The translations under genes were made by a program, and so were the position numbers. From Phycomyces blakesleeanus NRRL 1555(-) (taxonomy: Eukaryota > Mucoromycota > Mucoromycetes > Mucorales > Phycomycetaceae): a stretch of DNA of 64,000 nucleotides. Of the stretch, positions 35,191 through 45,992 are shown piece by piece. The DNA lies in contig NW_017265138.1 of NCBI RefSeq assembly GCF_001638985.1, positions 1,851,993 to 1,915,992 on the forward strand, read 5' to 3'. Within the stretch, counting starts at the first letter, position 1. Each line of letters starts with the position of its first letter. The notes under the pieces are model-generated. The model had not been told where the DNA came from and did no database searches. It saw only the letters and a program-made list of their open reading frames with translations.

Positions 35191-35561
35191 GCAAAAAAAA
35201 ATGATCAATTAGATACACAAAGAATAAGAAATTACTTTATATAGTTTTTTGCTGTTTAAATAAAAGATGAATAATAACACTTGAACCTTGTCTTCCCATT
35301 TGACAGTCCCATCAAATTCCAGAAGAATTCTAAATTCGACTGTTAATTGTTACAATCTTGTCTTTTACTTAGGCTTTCTAACTCTATAAACTTCATATAG
35401 AACGCCAAGAAATCTGTCCTTAACTTCTAACATATACTTAACTATCAGAAATATAATGGCACTATATGTGAGACGTTTATCCATATTTTTCATATTGGAA
35501 ATATTAGGGTGCACCTTTTTTATAATGGACAATTTTTATATGTAAAATTAGAAAACCATAA

Positions 35562-35846
35562 GAGCATCCACAGCGGTATGTGTAACTAAAATAATTATGT
35601 AAAATAAAAAAGCCGCGTTTAAAAGAGATAATTTAGACCATCCACAGCAGTCTGGGTAAAATTAGCAGTGTACGTAAAAAAGCCCTGGATGTTTTTGTGA
35701 ATTGTTAAATTTAAAAAGGCGGTAATTATTATTGAGAAATAATCAGTTAAAACTTTTAGTTAAGCAATCCGCTGAGGATGAAAAATCTAAATTTTCTGTC
35801 TAAATTAACATTCTTGTTAAATTTACACAGACCGCTGTGGATGCTC
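35562..35846. mobile_element. MITE, PIF/Harbinger-like
   Basis: 285 bp with terminal inverted repeats GAGCATCCACAGCGGTATGT / GAGCATCCACAGCGGTCTGT and a 3-bp duplication TAA (35559-35561, 35847-35849). Repeats ending in GAGCATCC with TAA/TTA targets fit PIF/Harbinger MITEs. There is no coding capacity. The tandem copy near 36110 is the empty site. Confidence 0.8.
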
Positions 35847-36625
35847 TAAGGCTTTATGGGATCTTAATTTTTTAAAATTTTGTTACTACTGAGTTGCTCG
35901 CTTTACTATTTACAAACTCTCTGCGGTGAGACTTCTTCTACTTCTCTGCAAAAAAAAAACTTTAAACAAGATGAAGTTTGGACATTTAAGCCGGGAGGCT
36001 CAAAAAATGTCCTTATTTTGTAGCCAATAATAATACTCCCAGGGTTTTAATCTGCTGTGTGTAACGTATAGTGCATCCTTTTATAGTGTGTATTTTTCTA
36101 TATATAGAGCTAGAAAAGCAAAAGGCTTTATGGGATCTTTATATTTTTGAATTCTGTTTGCTCTGGTATGTTTTTAAGGGTATTTAAAAACTCTCTGCAA
36201 TGAGACATATTCTACTTTTCTGTAATTTTCTTTTCTTAAATGAGACAAAGTCTCAATATTTAAGCATGGCAACAAATGTAAGATTCCTTTTTTTTCAGCC
36301 AATGATATTTATTCCGGAGTTTTTCATACAGTTACACACCTACTGACATTTCTTTCATTTATGGTAATTTCTAACGGTACAGCTGTTTCTATTGGTTTAG
36401 AGTTCCAATTTTAAGTTGAACCTGTTAAGGCTCAGATTTGGGTGTACGAATTTGATATAAATGAGCCAAAAGTGGATTAGTGTAATGTTTTAAGTGTCAT
36501 GATAAAATTTTAGATGGTACAAAAATCTGAAATGGGGGGAGAAGCGAAGAGAGCTGGAAAAGAAGAGATTTTATTGGACGAACCCCATTGGGAAAAATAC
36601 TTTTTTTTTTGATAAGTCATTTTTT

Positions 36626-39600
36626 TTAATAGATTTTTGCAATGTTCATCAACATCCACCAGAACATGCCGAATTTTGCAACGTTGAGGAACTTTTGGTT
36701 ATTGGAAGACCCGACGGACAAGTGAATATCAACAGCCTGAACGATGTTGATGTCATCTTTGTTGACTTCAACCAGGCCTCCAAGGGGCAGAACCACAATG
36801 TTGTTGTAATTGTCCATTACCACGGCTGGGGTATAGATGCAATTTACATTGCTGTTCGGAACAATTTGGTACTTTTGCATAAAGAACGCCTTCCTCATTC
36901 TGTCTGCAGAGTCTCTTGCTTGAACGATCTTTACCTGACCAAGGAATAATTGACCATTTGATTGAAAAACACCTGCAAGTGTATCGCACAAAGTGGGAGT
37001 CGACAACCCGGAATTGTCACTGTTGACACGAGAACCAAAGAAATGGAGATTAAAGCCTGGGAAATTGACAGGGGCTAGCTTGACAAAATCACCAATTGAA
37101 CTTCTCACAGATCTTGTTCCATTACCAGCTGGTTTCTCTACGACATACGATCCTCCATTACAAAGATGCCGACAGATGAATTGCTTGCCGAATCTTGTAG
37201 CGACGTCTCGAGAGGTGGAATGGCGGTTGGTCTTGAATAAATGTTCGCGGATGAACTTATTGAACTGTTCACCGTTTTCAGTTTCGTATTGCAGCACGGA
37301 ACCGAAACAAACAATGTCGTCAGTGATATGATACAGAAGGTGGACCTTTGGCTTGAACGTGAAGTTTTGCTTAGAAAATCCTTTTTGGAGAATCTGGACA
37401 TCCAGTTGAAAAAGCAGATCCGTTACATCAGTGACAGCGTGTTTTATCTGGGCAATATAGTAGTCGAAGCACCGGTCGACTCCACGCATGTACACCAAAG
37501 ACGACAGGCGGCCTAATGCATGCAAGGCTTTAATGAACAAACTTGCCGATGGTTTGTCACTAAAGAGCTTGCTCATAATTCCAGGCAGGACTTGAATCAA
37601 TTCCTTGAAATCGCGTCCAACGAACAAACCAGTGTGGCGAAGCTTGTTCCTGAATGTTCGGCTGTAACTCTTACAAGACTTGTAAGAGTTTAGAGCTTCC
37701 TGGAGTCTCCCCTTTTCACTTGTAGTCAGCATCTTCTGTTTCCAGAGAAAAGTCATCAATTATTTCGTCAGGCCAAGAGGAATAATGTGGAGAATTTCGA
37801 CAGGCATGTCTTTGGTAGGGTCAAAGGCTTCGAGTCTAAGAAATTCCTCACTTCCATTCTTGATATAACTCAATTCGCACCCATTGAGATATAGCTCTGA
37901 CTGGGAATCGGCATTGGCAAAGGCGCACAAGAAATCCCTCGTTCTTTCTTCTGACCCATGGTGGTCAACTGGAGAATACGGTGGAGCGTCAGGGATGGAA
38001 CCCTGTTCAATACGAGGCGAAGGTATGAGGCATTTTCGGCAAAACTTCTTGGCAGATGTTCCCTTATGCATGGCAAGCTGAGATTGACGAGGGTTGTCAC
38101 CCATAAAGAGCAACAGGGGCGCAATGACAAGAACTACTTCACCATGATCCTCAGAATACATCTCAATACCTTTCTCCAGCCTAATGAGGTCATCGACGAT
38201 AGGGGGCAACATCTCAACGGCATTCAGTGTATGATTCGAGGTACAAATGAAAAGAGCATTTTCTCGTTTGTTTCTCGTCTCAAGTGGCAACGCAGCAAAG
38301 TACATTAAGTAACTGTCATACTTGTTGTACTGCTTTGTTGAATTACCGGAGGTATCGTCGGAATAGAGATTAAGTGGGCAGACAACCACTTTCATCAAAC
38401 CAGAGCCTGGAAGTCTTCTCTTGAATTCTTCAACACGGGATTTGTTGAGCCACAAGTCAGATTGAACACCAGTAAGAGCATAGGTGACAATTTTGGCAGG
38501 GCAATAAGAAACAGAGAAACCACGTCCGAGGAAAAGATCGCTGTCTTTTTGAACAGTAAACATAATCCTATCAACTTCAATGGTATACTTCAGGGTAGAG
38601 ACAGCAAAGTTCGTAGAGTTTCCAAACCGCAGGAAGTGAGTATCATCAGGATGGTTCAGCCGAGGATCGTGGCCACCATAAACCTGGAACGCATTGGCAA
38701 GTATGGATCCGTCCTTGGTGAAGAACTTCTCAAGGAGATACTGGTTCGGGGAGCCTTGGACTTCGACGACATCACCCACCCAGTAGTCCATTCCGTTTGA
38801 AGTGATCATCGGGTGCTGGAGCAATGGGTTCTCCTTCCACTTTTTGCCTTGGTTGAGATTCAACCGCTGGTTTTCCGTGAAGTCAGGAAGGGCCGAGATT
38901 TGAGATGATTTTCCGGGACATGTCATGGTAAACTTGATGTAATCGGACGGTTTGTTCATCCAAAGTACATGTCGTTCATTGTCTTGGTTCACAACATCGA
39001 AACTGGCAGTAGGAAAAACAGGGATCTGGTTCTTTTTCTGCTTGTGATAGTTAATCACAGCATTTGGTGTCGGAAAATCCAGTGCTACTCCAGATTCTTC
39101 ACGGACGTCCAAGACCATCTTCATGGCAAACATGATCTTCTTGATAGATCTTTCTGAGGCAAGATCTTCATCGCCGTAGAAGAGAGCATGTAAGATAAAC
39201 TCTACTTTCGATTTAAACGGACGGGTGGGTCCAGTAAAAATGTCAGCAAAGTCATCGGGCCGGTACGATGTCTGTCTGCTGCTGTCTTCGTTCGAGTAGA
39301 CATTCATGGCATGAGAAAGAGATTGGAAGGTTCTCATTTCTGCTGCCATTCTAGCGATATGATCCTGGCTATCATATTCTACTCTGGTGTCCGTGTCTTC
39401 GTCGTCAGTGGTCTCATCATAGTCATCTGATGAATCACTGTTCAGCAAAAAAAAAAACAGGTTATTATCTATTTCAATATTGCATTACTAATTTTCACTT
39501 ACGATAGAATGTGATCATCACTATATTCGTCTTCGTCAGAGATTTCATGGCCATATGTGTCCTGAGGGTTTTCAATAATAAATTCCATTGGGGCAGGTTC

Positions 39601-39980
39601 ATTATTACTGTTCAGGTTGGTAGTGGCAGTGGTAGTGGCAGTGGTAGTGGCAGTGGTAGTGGCAGTGGCAGTGGCAGTGGCAGTGCTTGCAGAAGAAGAA
39701 GGGCCATCAAACATAGCAGGTCTAATGTTAAGGTATGCTCAATTTCAGCTTTACATTACATAGTATTTTTCATCCTACTTTTAGGATTAACTTACCTTCT
39801 TTTTAGAAGTTTCTCATACTCCCCCATTTCGTTTGGATGTTTTTTCGTATAATGTCTTCTGAGGCCTTGCAAGGACCCTAACACTCTTTCGGTTTCGCAG
39901 ACGGTGCACACAAATGTTCGGTTGTCTGTAGCCGTCAGTGTGAGGAATGTGTTCCTCTTTGTTGTGAAGTGATTTTCCAT
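36626..39980 (-). pseudogene. Plavaka transposase, one in-frame stop
   Basis: Three exons: 39793-39980 with a zinc finger (FVCTVCETERVLGSLQGLRR, then HYTKKH); about 39497-39726 with a Thr/Ala-rich repeat tract; then 36626-39440. The core shows LYSDDTSGNSTKQYNKYDSY, FICTSNHTLNAVEMLPPIVD, then FMGDNPRQSQLA with Cys residues KFCRKC and PVEILHIIPLG. The C-terminal half has KPKVHLLYHITDDIVCFGSV, ENGEQFNKF and TSRDVATRFG, as in Plavaka enzymes. Only TAA at 37760-37762 (expected Tyr or Phe) breaks the 939-codon body, so this is the least decayed transposase in the window apart from that codon. Splice sites follow GTAAGT...AG. Confidence 0.82.
39612..39690. repeat. GTGGCA microsatellite in the Plavaka gene
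   Basis: Imperfect GTAGTGGCAGTG repeats encode the Thr/Ala tract (ATATATATTTATTTATTT) in the second exon of the transposase. Confidence 0.8.
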
Positions 39981-40983
39981 GTTTAAAAATCTTTGGAACG
40001 AAAGATGTAGAAAAGCGTAAACTAATTCGAGGTACCATATCTTTAATCATGCAAAAAATGACTGCTAAAAAAATCATGTGAAATAATGTGAGCTAATTTT
40101 TTTTTTGTTTACTTGTTTCCTTCTTTTTCTTTTTTTTTCTCATGACTGAAAGGTAAGTTTCAAGCGTAATCTAACAAGATGATAGCGTCCATCATACCGA
40201 ACACCCTCAGTAAGTAATATATTTATTATGCCCTACTTCATATTGATACTAATATATATTTTTTTATTAGATTCTATGGAGATTCCAACATGAGATTGTA
40301 TTAGGAAGTTACTTCAAACTATGCCAAGCTGTCTGTCGTGGTATTATAAGGTATCTACTCCTAACATAACTAAACAAGCAGTCTTTTCCTTTACTTTTGT
40401 TAATAACTTTACCCTCATCTCTTTAGGTAAGTCTCATATATCACTGTCTGTCTAGTATAAAAAGGTAATTTACCATATTATTTACTTCAAAGGTCATAAC
40501 ACTAATACTGTTTCTGTTTAATAGTCGTTCTTCTTTACTTTTACCATGTCTATCTCCCAATCTATTGCATAAGAGAGGCTGCTACACTAGACTAGCTACT
40601 AGTATATAGAACGCGTAATCCTAGTACTATTTTTTTATTGAAACCAAAATAAAAACATTTTTTTGAAACATTTTTTTTTTAAACATTTTTTGAAACCCTA
40701 TAATTGCAATTATTGGACCCCCCATTTTTCAGATTTTTTGTATCCATCCTTTTTTCCATTCATGGTAAATTCGAGCGGACACTTCATATTCCGCTTTAGG
40801 AAATTTTAGTCAGGCCAACTTTAAATCTAGCTTGGACATTGAGTTTAAAAAAATCTCAGTGGGTGTGTATATAATGTATCGTGTTACATAAACGATTCTA
40901 AGTTACCATTTATGGCATCGGGGTTTGCAATCCAAAAAATATCCTCTTTTCAAAAATTGTCTATTATAAAAAAGATGCACCCT

Positions 40984-41693
40984 AGAAGACAAGCAGAAGA
41001 ACATCTTCAGTAAGGCCGTTGCTTGAGACAAACACTGACAAGAATTCAAAAAAGATAAAAATATTCCCTTCTGGTCACCGCCTAGGATTCACCCAAGATA
41101 CTGCTGGTAAGCTATTAAATTTGAATAATTTAATCGTCTTTAATTTTTGTACTAGGTTGAAGGAGTTGGGAAAAGGTGTTTTGCAGACTGCAAAAACAAG
41201 GTAGGGTAAAAAGTGGAATATATATAAAAGAGAGAGAAATTGGTGCTTAATTAAAGTTCAACTATAAAACACTTTTAAACCTTGAAAAACTTGCAACAAT
41301 TTACTGAAATTTCCTTTTTTTTTCTATAGGATACTACTATATACTGCCCTTACTTTTTATATCGTCTTTAAATATATTTACTAGTTGAGATGTGCTGCAT
41401 ATAATATGATCTTGTTTATTTTGATTTATTTAATCATATCACCCAACCTATTAATTCACCTTTCGATAACTTTTTCCAAATTCTTCTCTTAAAAAGCAAC
41501 GCAGTTACTCGTAATATGATATGCATAGAAATCTTTAATTTATTTCAAAAAAAAATAGGAACATATAACAAGCTAAACGTTATCAAGTCAATTAATATAT
41601 CTCGTATGTATTATAAAAGGATACTATTTGCAATAATTAACTAGGACTAATATCCTCAAACAATTTATGTAGCAATAAGTTTGACTTATTTAA
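40984..41693. other. Boundary spacer between transposon island and gene region
   Basis: A short frame at 41019-41204 with a possible small intron shows no recognisable domain. It is left uncalled. The rest is the 3' flank of the glucosidase II beta gene. Confidence 0.35.
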
Positions 41694-44288
41694 TCAGAGC
41701 TCTTCGTGTAAATGTAATCTTTCCTCGACCTCACCCTCAGCGAGCTTAACATCTTTGTCTTCAGATGGTATATGAGGTGTCTCACAAACGGCGGGAGAAC
41801 GCATACGGAAATGATATTCACATTTTTCTGGCTCAGAAACCTCAAGGATCTCTGTCTCAGCACCACATTCAAAGAAAGCACGGACACTTCTTTCGGGACC
41901 ATTCCAACAACGTGTTCCATGTGAGTGTAGATGTTCATGATAACGATCCTTTGCCCCAGATTCGACTGTACCAGCAAATTTCTCGAAGCGACTATATATA
42001 TATTAGAATACTTGCAGATTAACATAATCATGTACCTGTGTTCATAAAATATCGACTTACCCAAGATTTGTGCGTGAGCTATCCTTGTTGGATTTTTGAT
42101 ATGCTGTTCCTAGAATACAAAGAGAATAGGTATATCTAAGAAGAAGAAGAATGATTATTCTAAAGCACAGCAATAGCTCAATATCGTAAATTAACGTACT
42201 CTCCCTCATTCTTCTCAACACAAACATCCTTGAGAGTCAACCATTCTCTATTGTGTCCATAATCTTTCGACAATTCCTCATTAATGTTCTCCAACTTTTG
42301 TTCCTGATTGCTTATATCTGAATTGAGATCGTCATATGCCTTGCGAGTTGATTCCAGTGCTAAATTAATAATAAACGAGTGTAATAAGAAGAAACAGCAA
42401 ATAAATGTTAGATTGGAAACATATCTCTCTGGTTAATTTAATTCCAAAAGGAATTCAACACTAGAAGCATAATACATGTAGACAGGTCCCGCACCTGATT
42501 CACTGCTTTTGACGGTGCTTTCATTAACATCAGCATTTTCCTTTGAAAGCAGTTTATCCAGTCGGGTTTTTAATCCAGACGGCAGTACTGACACTACTTT
42601 GTTCAAGAGTGATTCTTTTGGTCGAGTATTACCTTTAGTCGTACACCAAGGAAATCACAGAATCGCAATAAAATAGCAATATATATATATATATATAATG
42701 AGAGAGAGATGTATGTCAGAAGTATATAACCAAGAGTGAGATTGGGTTCAATAGAGTCTATAGAGACACAAATTTATGCTGGCTTGGACCAGTTATAAGT
42801 TTATTTATTTACCTTCTTTTGCAGCTACATCCTCTGAAGAAAGTTCATCTTCTGAATTCTCAGGGACATCAGCCTCTGCTTCATCAACCTCATACTCATC
42901 TGTAATAAAATCTTCAGAAGAATCTTCAATATCAGCCAAATCTTTTTCAATTGTAGTCTTGTAATCCTCATAAGTTTCAATGAACTCATCGTATCCAGAA
43001 ATTGCACTCTTCACTGCCATGTCGTGGTAGTTGTGGTTGTGGTCGTTCTTAAGATCGTGAAGAATGGATACCAAAACATCGATATCATCTTGCAATCCTA
43101 AGATATGTCTTTGTAGAAGGGCAATCTTTCTTGCCTGCTTTATGGTCTTTGCATTATCAAACTTTTCGATTGGTGTATGCTTGATTTGAGCTTTCTCCAA
43201 AATTTCCAATTCCCCTAAGAAGAATAATTACATCATTATAGTTTAATTAAACTGTTCTATATGACTACGTTTGAGCTTATGTTAGGCACACTTTACGTTT
43301 TAGGTTATCGAGATCTGCATACTTAAAATCAATTTCTTGTTGAATTACGGCCTTTTCTTGTAACCACCCTTCTGCAATAACTTCTGCTGCATCCAGTAGT
43401 TTTTGCTTTGCTAGAATTCCGACAGACTGTATATTGTTGAGTTCAGCCTGATACTTTTTAAATTCAATCGACACTTGTTTGCATATATTGGGACAAGATG
43501 TTAGGCCATTAAACTCATCTGATCCATCGCAACATGATTGATCTACATAATTGATATTTGAGTTAATGTATTACTCATATCAAAGCAACAACAACATCAA
43601 TATCTAGAACAGCAGCACCAGCAACGACAACGACAACAGCACCAAAATCATAATATGTGTCACTGACCACAAACACCATCATTCACAGCAAAGGATTTAA
43701 TATAAGCAGGGATATGATCCTTATTTTCGCAGTAAAACAAACTATTGGGACAAGCAGAGGTGCCTTTTTTTGTGTATATATTATATTTATTATTATTATT
43801 ATTATATATTTGTTAAGAAAACAAAAATTCCAAAAGTTAGTTCTATTTGATTACTTATTCTTACAAGATCTTTTTCTTTTATTCTCGTATGACTTCTTGG
43901 TAAAGCCTATTTCCTACCTGGCTCATCAGAACCATCGGGACAGTCGCAATAATCATCGTTGATGGCAGAATAATGGATCGTTTTGCTTTTATCAAGGCAT
44001 TTCCAGGTACTTTCACCGTTCTGGAGCAAAGGTGCGTACAAGTCGTAATCTTTTTGATTTGATTTGATTTAATTTTATTATTATTATTTTGGTCATTTAT
44101 TTTTAAAATTTGTATTCGCATGGATAAGCTTTATATGGAAGCATTATAAAGACTATGTGCGCTGCCTCAAAGAAAGAGGTAATCTTACGTTCAGGAGAAA
44201 TGCCTCTCATTGACGGATTAGCTCCTCTTACGAGCGTCACTGCTGCAAGAACGCAGGGTAATGACAGTAAGAGAGTAGATTTCACCAT
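41694..44288 (-). CDS. GTB1: Glucosidase II beta subunit (ER glycoprotein quality control)
   Basis: Nine exons give a 548-residue protein: 44189-44288, 43918-44049, 43668-43763, 43297-43542, 42813-43214, 42495-42632, 42200-42359, 42061-42135 and 41694-41991. A signal peptide (MVKSTLLLSLPCVLAAVTLV) is followed by the PRKCSH N-terminal domain with two LDLa-like Cys repeats (DDYCDCPDGSDEPG and CCDGSDE), a long coiled coil, an acidic Glu/Asp-rich stretch and a C-terminal MRH lectin domain (GEYTYSLC, then NLGRFEKFAG and CWNGPERSVRAFFECGAE). It ends in HEEL, an HDEL-like ER-retrieval signal. The beta subunit retains and activates the alpha subunit, which trims glucose from N-glycans in the calnexin cycle. 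The start at 44288 is chosen because the signal peptide follows at once, although the frame stays open upstream. Confidence 0.92.
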
Positions 44289-45992
44289 GATGATAAAAGT
44301 GTATCCCGAATGAATGCCTACAAAAGTAGAGTTAAGAGTTTGGCGTCGAGTGTAGTAATTCGGAGTTTCTGGGATCGGGAAATACAAGTGCGCTACATCC
44401 TTGACACGTACTGCACATAATTTTTACTCTAAAATTAAGTGGAGAGGGGATTCTTTTTTCTTATTTATTTATTTATTTTAAAGAAAAACTTGCACTATAA
44501 ATTATACGAGACGATTACCAAAATAATTTTAGACAAATAAATATAGATATATTAGAGTGTGCAAACTCTTTTTGTAGATTCATACCAAAGAATATGGTAT
44601 ACAAAGTTGTGTATTTTAATTGCTAAAACTCGTTACTCGGAGGGGGTTTTTTTTTCTTTGAAGTATTTATGTATATTTAAGCTACTGGTCATGAGTACCT
44701 AAATTTTTAGTATTTTTTTTTGTAATGTAATTTATACTGTTTATTTGGTTGATCGTTATCTATATAACATATGTGCACTCCCTTGACTATATTGCTATCA
44801 AGCTCTACGACATAAGGATAGATCATATTGTTATTATATGGTTAATTATATTTTAATAACTGTGCCAAGCTATAGCAGCTGGCCCAAGTTAACAAGCATC
44901 GAGATATCTATTGTTATTTTTTCTCGTAAACACTAATAAAGCTGAATTATGCTCAACAAAAATCTATCTATGATGCAGTAGAAATTTATGCTGCATACTT
45001 AAATGGTATTCCCTTTTCCTTTTGGTGATAATATTGCATTTGTTCTTGAATACGGTTTTAACCAAAAAAAAAAAAACAAATTCGCCGTCTTGGAAGGTGA
45101 AATGAAAGCAAAAAATAAAATCTTCTACTAAACTACATTTTAGCCATGGTAAAGGTTATAACTAATCAATACAGAACAGTAAAAATGTTAATATCCTTAA
45201 GAAACATCAGTGCTTTTCTAAACAATCTTCTTAACTCGTCAGATATCGATAATCTCACAGTATCGATAAAATAAAGGTTTCATAAGTTAAAGAAGAATTC
45301 GAGAAGAGTAATAGACTCACCACTCATTTCACGTAATGGTATATAGAAAGCCGGAAGAAGGAACTTGCTATTAGCTGGTATTTGAAAGTGCCTGTTGCTT
45401 TATCTTTGCTGTCGAGATATATTTTATTGTATGCACAAAGTGGATACCCATAAGAAAAAAAAAAGACTTTCCTTTGTACCAACAGCCAAAGAACTATCGA
45501 AACAAGCTCAAGAAAATTTAAAAAGCTTTCTTCTCGCATTGCAAATAATCCATTGTCAACAAAAGCAAGTTTCTTGAATACCCGAAGCAAAAAACCCAAG
45601 TGAATCAAGTTCTACAAGATCATTATTTGAATAAAGACTTGGCTACTGAAAAACAAGATTCTGTAGCAATAAAAGCACAGCATAAATAGACAACGTAATT
45701 TATCTGTGATATTGAACAATATATATACACATTGTATTAAACAATATTATTAAGGTTGGTATAAGACGTCCAAAAACAATCATACTGTGTTATTTATATT
45801 AAGAAGATGGGATATTTACTTTGAGAAAGTAGTTATTCAAATCACAAATTTTGTGCGATTTTGGAAATACATTAAAATAAAGGAGTGCAGGTGTTGTATA
45901 AAGATATAGAAATATAAGTTTTGAGAATGTTGATGAAGAGAGAGATAGACAGTGTGTGTGTGTGGTGTGAAATATAGATAGACGGGTACTTC
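44289..45992. other. Intergenic, no gene supported
   Basis: Upstream region of the glucosidase II beta gene and 3' flank of the formin. Short frames at 45324-45608 (-) and 45395-45577 (+) overlap each other, lack homology and are not called. Confidence 0.45.

Larger units (their letters stand above)
20831..35348 (-). mobile_element. DIRS-type tyrosine-recombinase retrotransposon, split by nested insertions
   Basis: Inverted terminal repeats: the left (about 20831-20960) contains TTTAAGCAGCAAAAAA and AAAGTAATTTCTTATTCTT, and the right (about 35211-35348) carries the same blocks inverted. Next to the left repeat, about 20985-21106, is an internal complementary region whose two halves are complementary to the extreme left end (AATTCACT-GATA-ACCAGA-AACAAGGAAGA) and the extreme right end (CCTTGTCTTCC, then ATCAAATTCCAG-AGAATT). 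This is the defining DIRS structure. Coding remnants on the minus strand run gag (33590-34210), RT/RNase H (22416-24198), recombinase (about 21190-22370). Removing the inserts leaves about 4.2 kb, a normal DIRS size. Confidence 0.8.
35506..40983 (-). mobile_element. Plavaka-type (CMC superfamily) DNA transposon
   Basis: About 5.5 kb with terminal inverted repeats AGGGTGCACCTTTTTTATAA (left) and the inverted AGGGTGCATCTTTTTTATAA ending at 40983. The inversion continues inside: GATGGTACAAAAATCTGAAA at 36513 faces its complement near 40735. The left end is duplicated in tandem (about 35508-36030 and 36070-36330), and a MITE sits in only one copy. The single gene on the minus strand is a Plavaka transposase. 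A target duplication was not evident. Confidence 0.75.

Noticed and set aside
37760..39448. Two separate Plavaka proteins
   Set aside because: The two frames are in the same register and separated by a single stop codon, so they are one interrupted gene.
41019..41204. Possible small two-exon gene
   Set aside because: Splicing at the visible GT and AG leads straight to a stop, and no domain is recognisable.
45324..45608. Overlapping short frames on both strands
   Set aside because: No family features, no consistent introns and low-complexity flanks.
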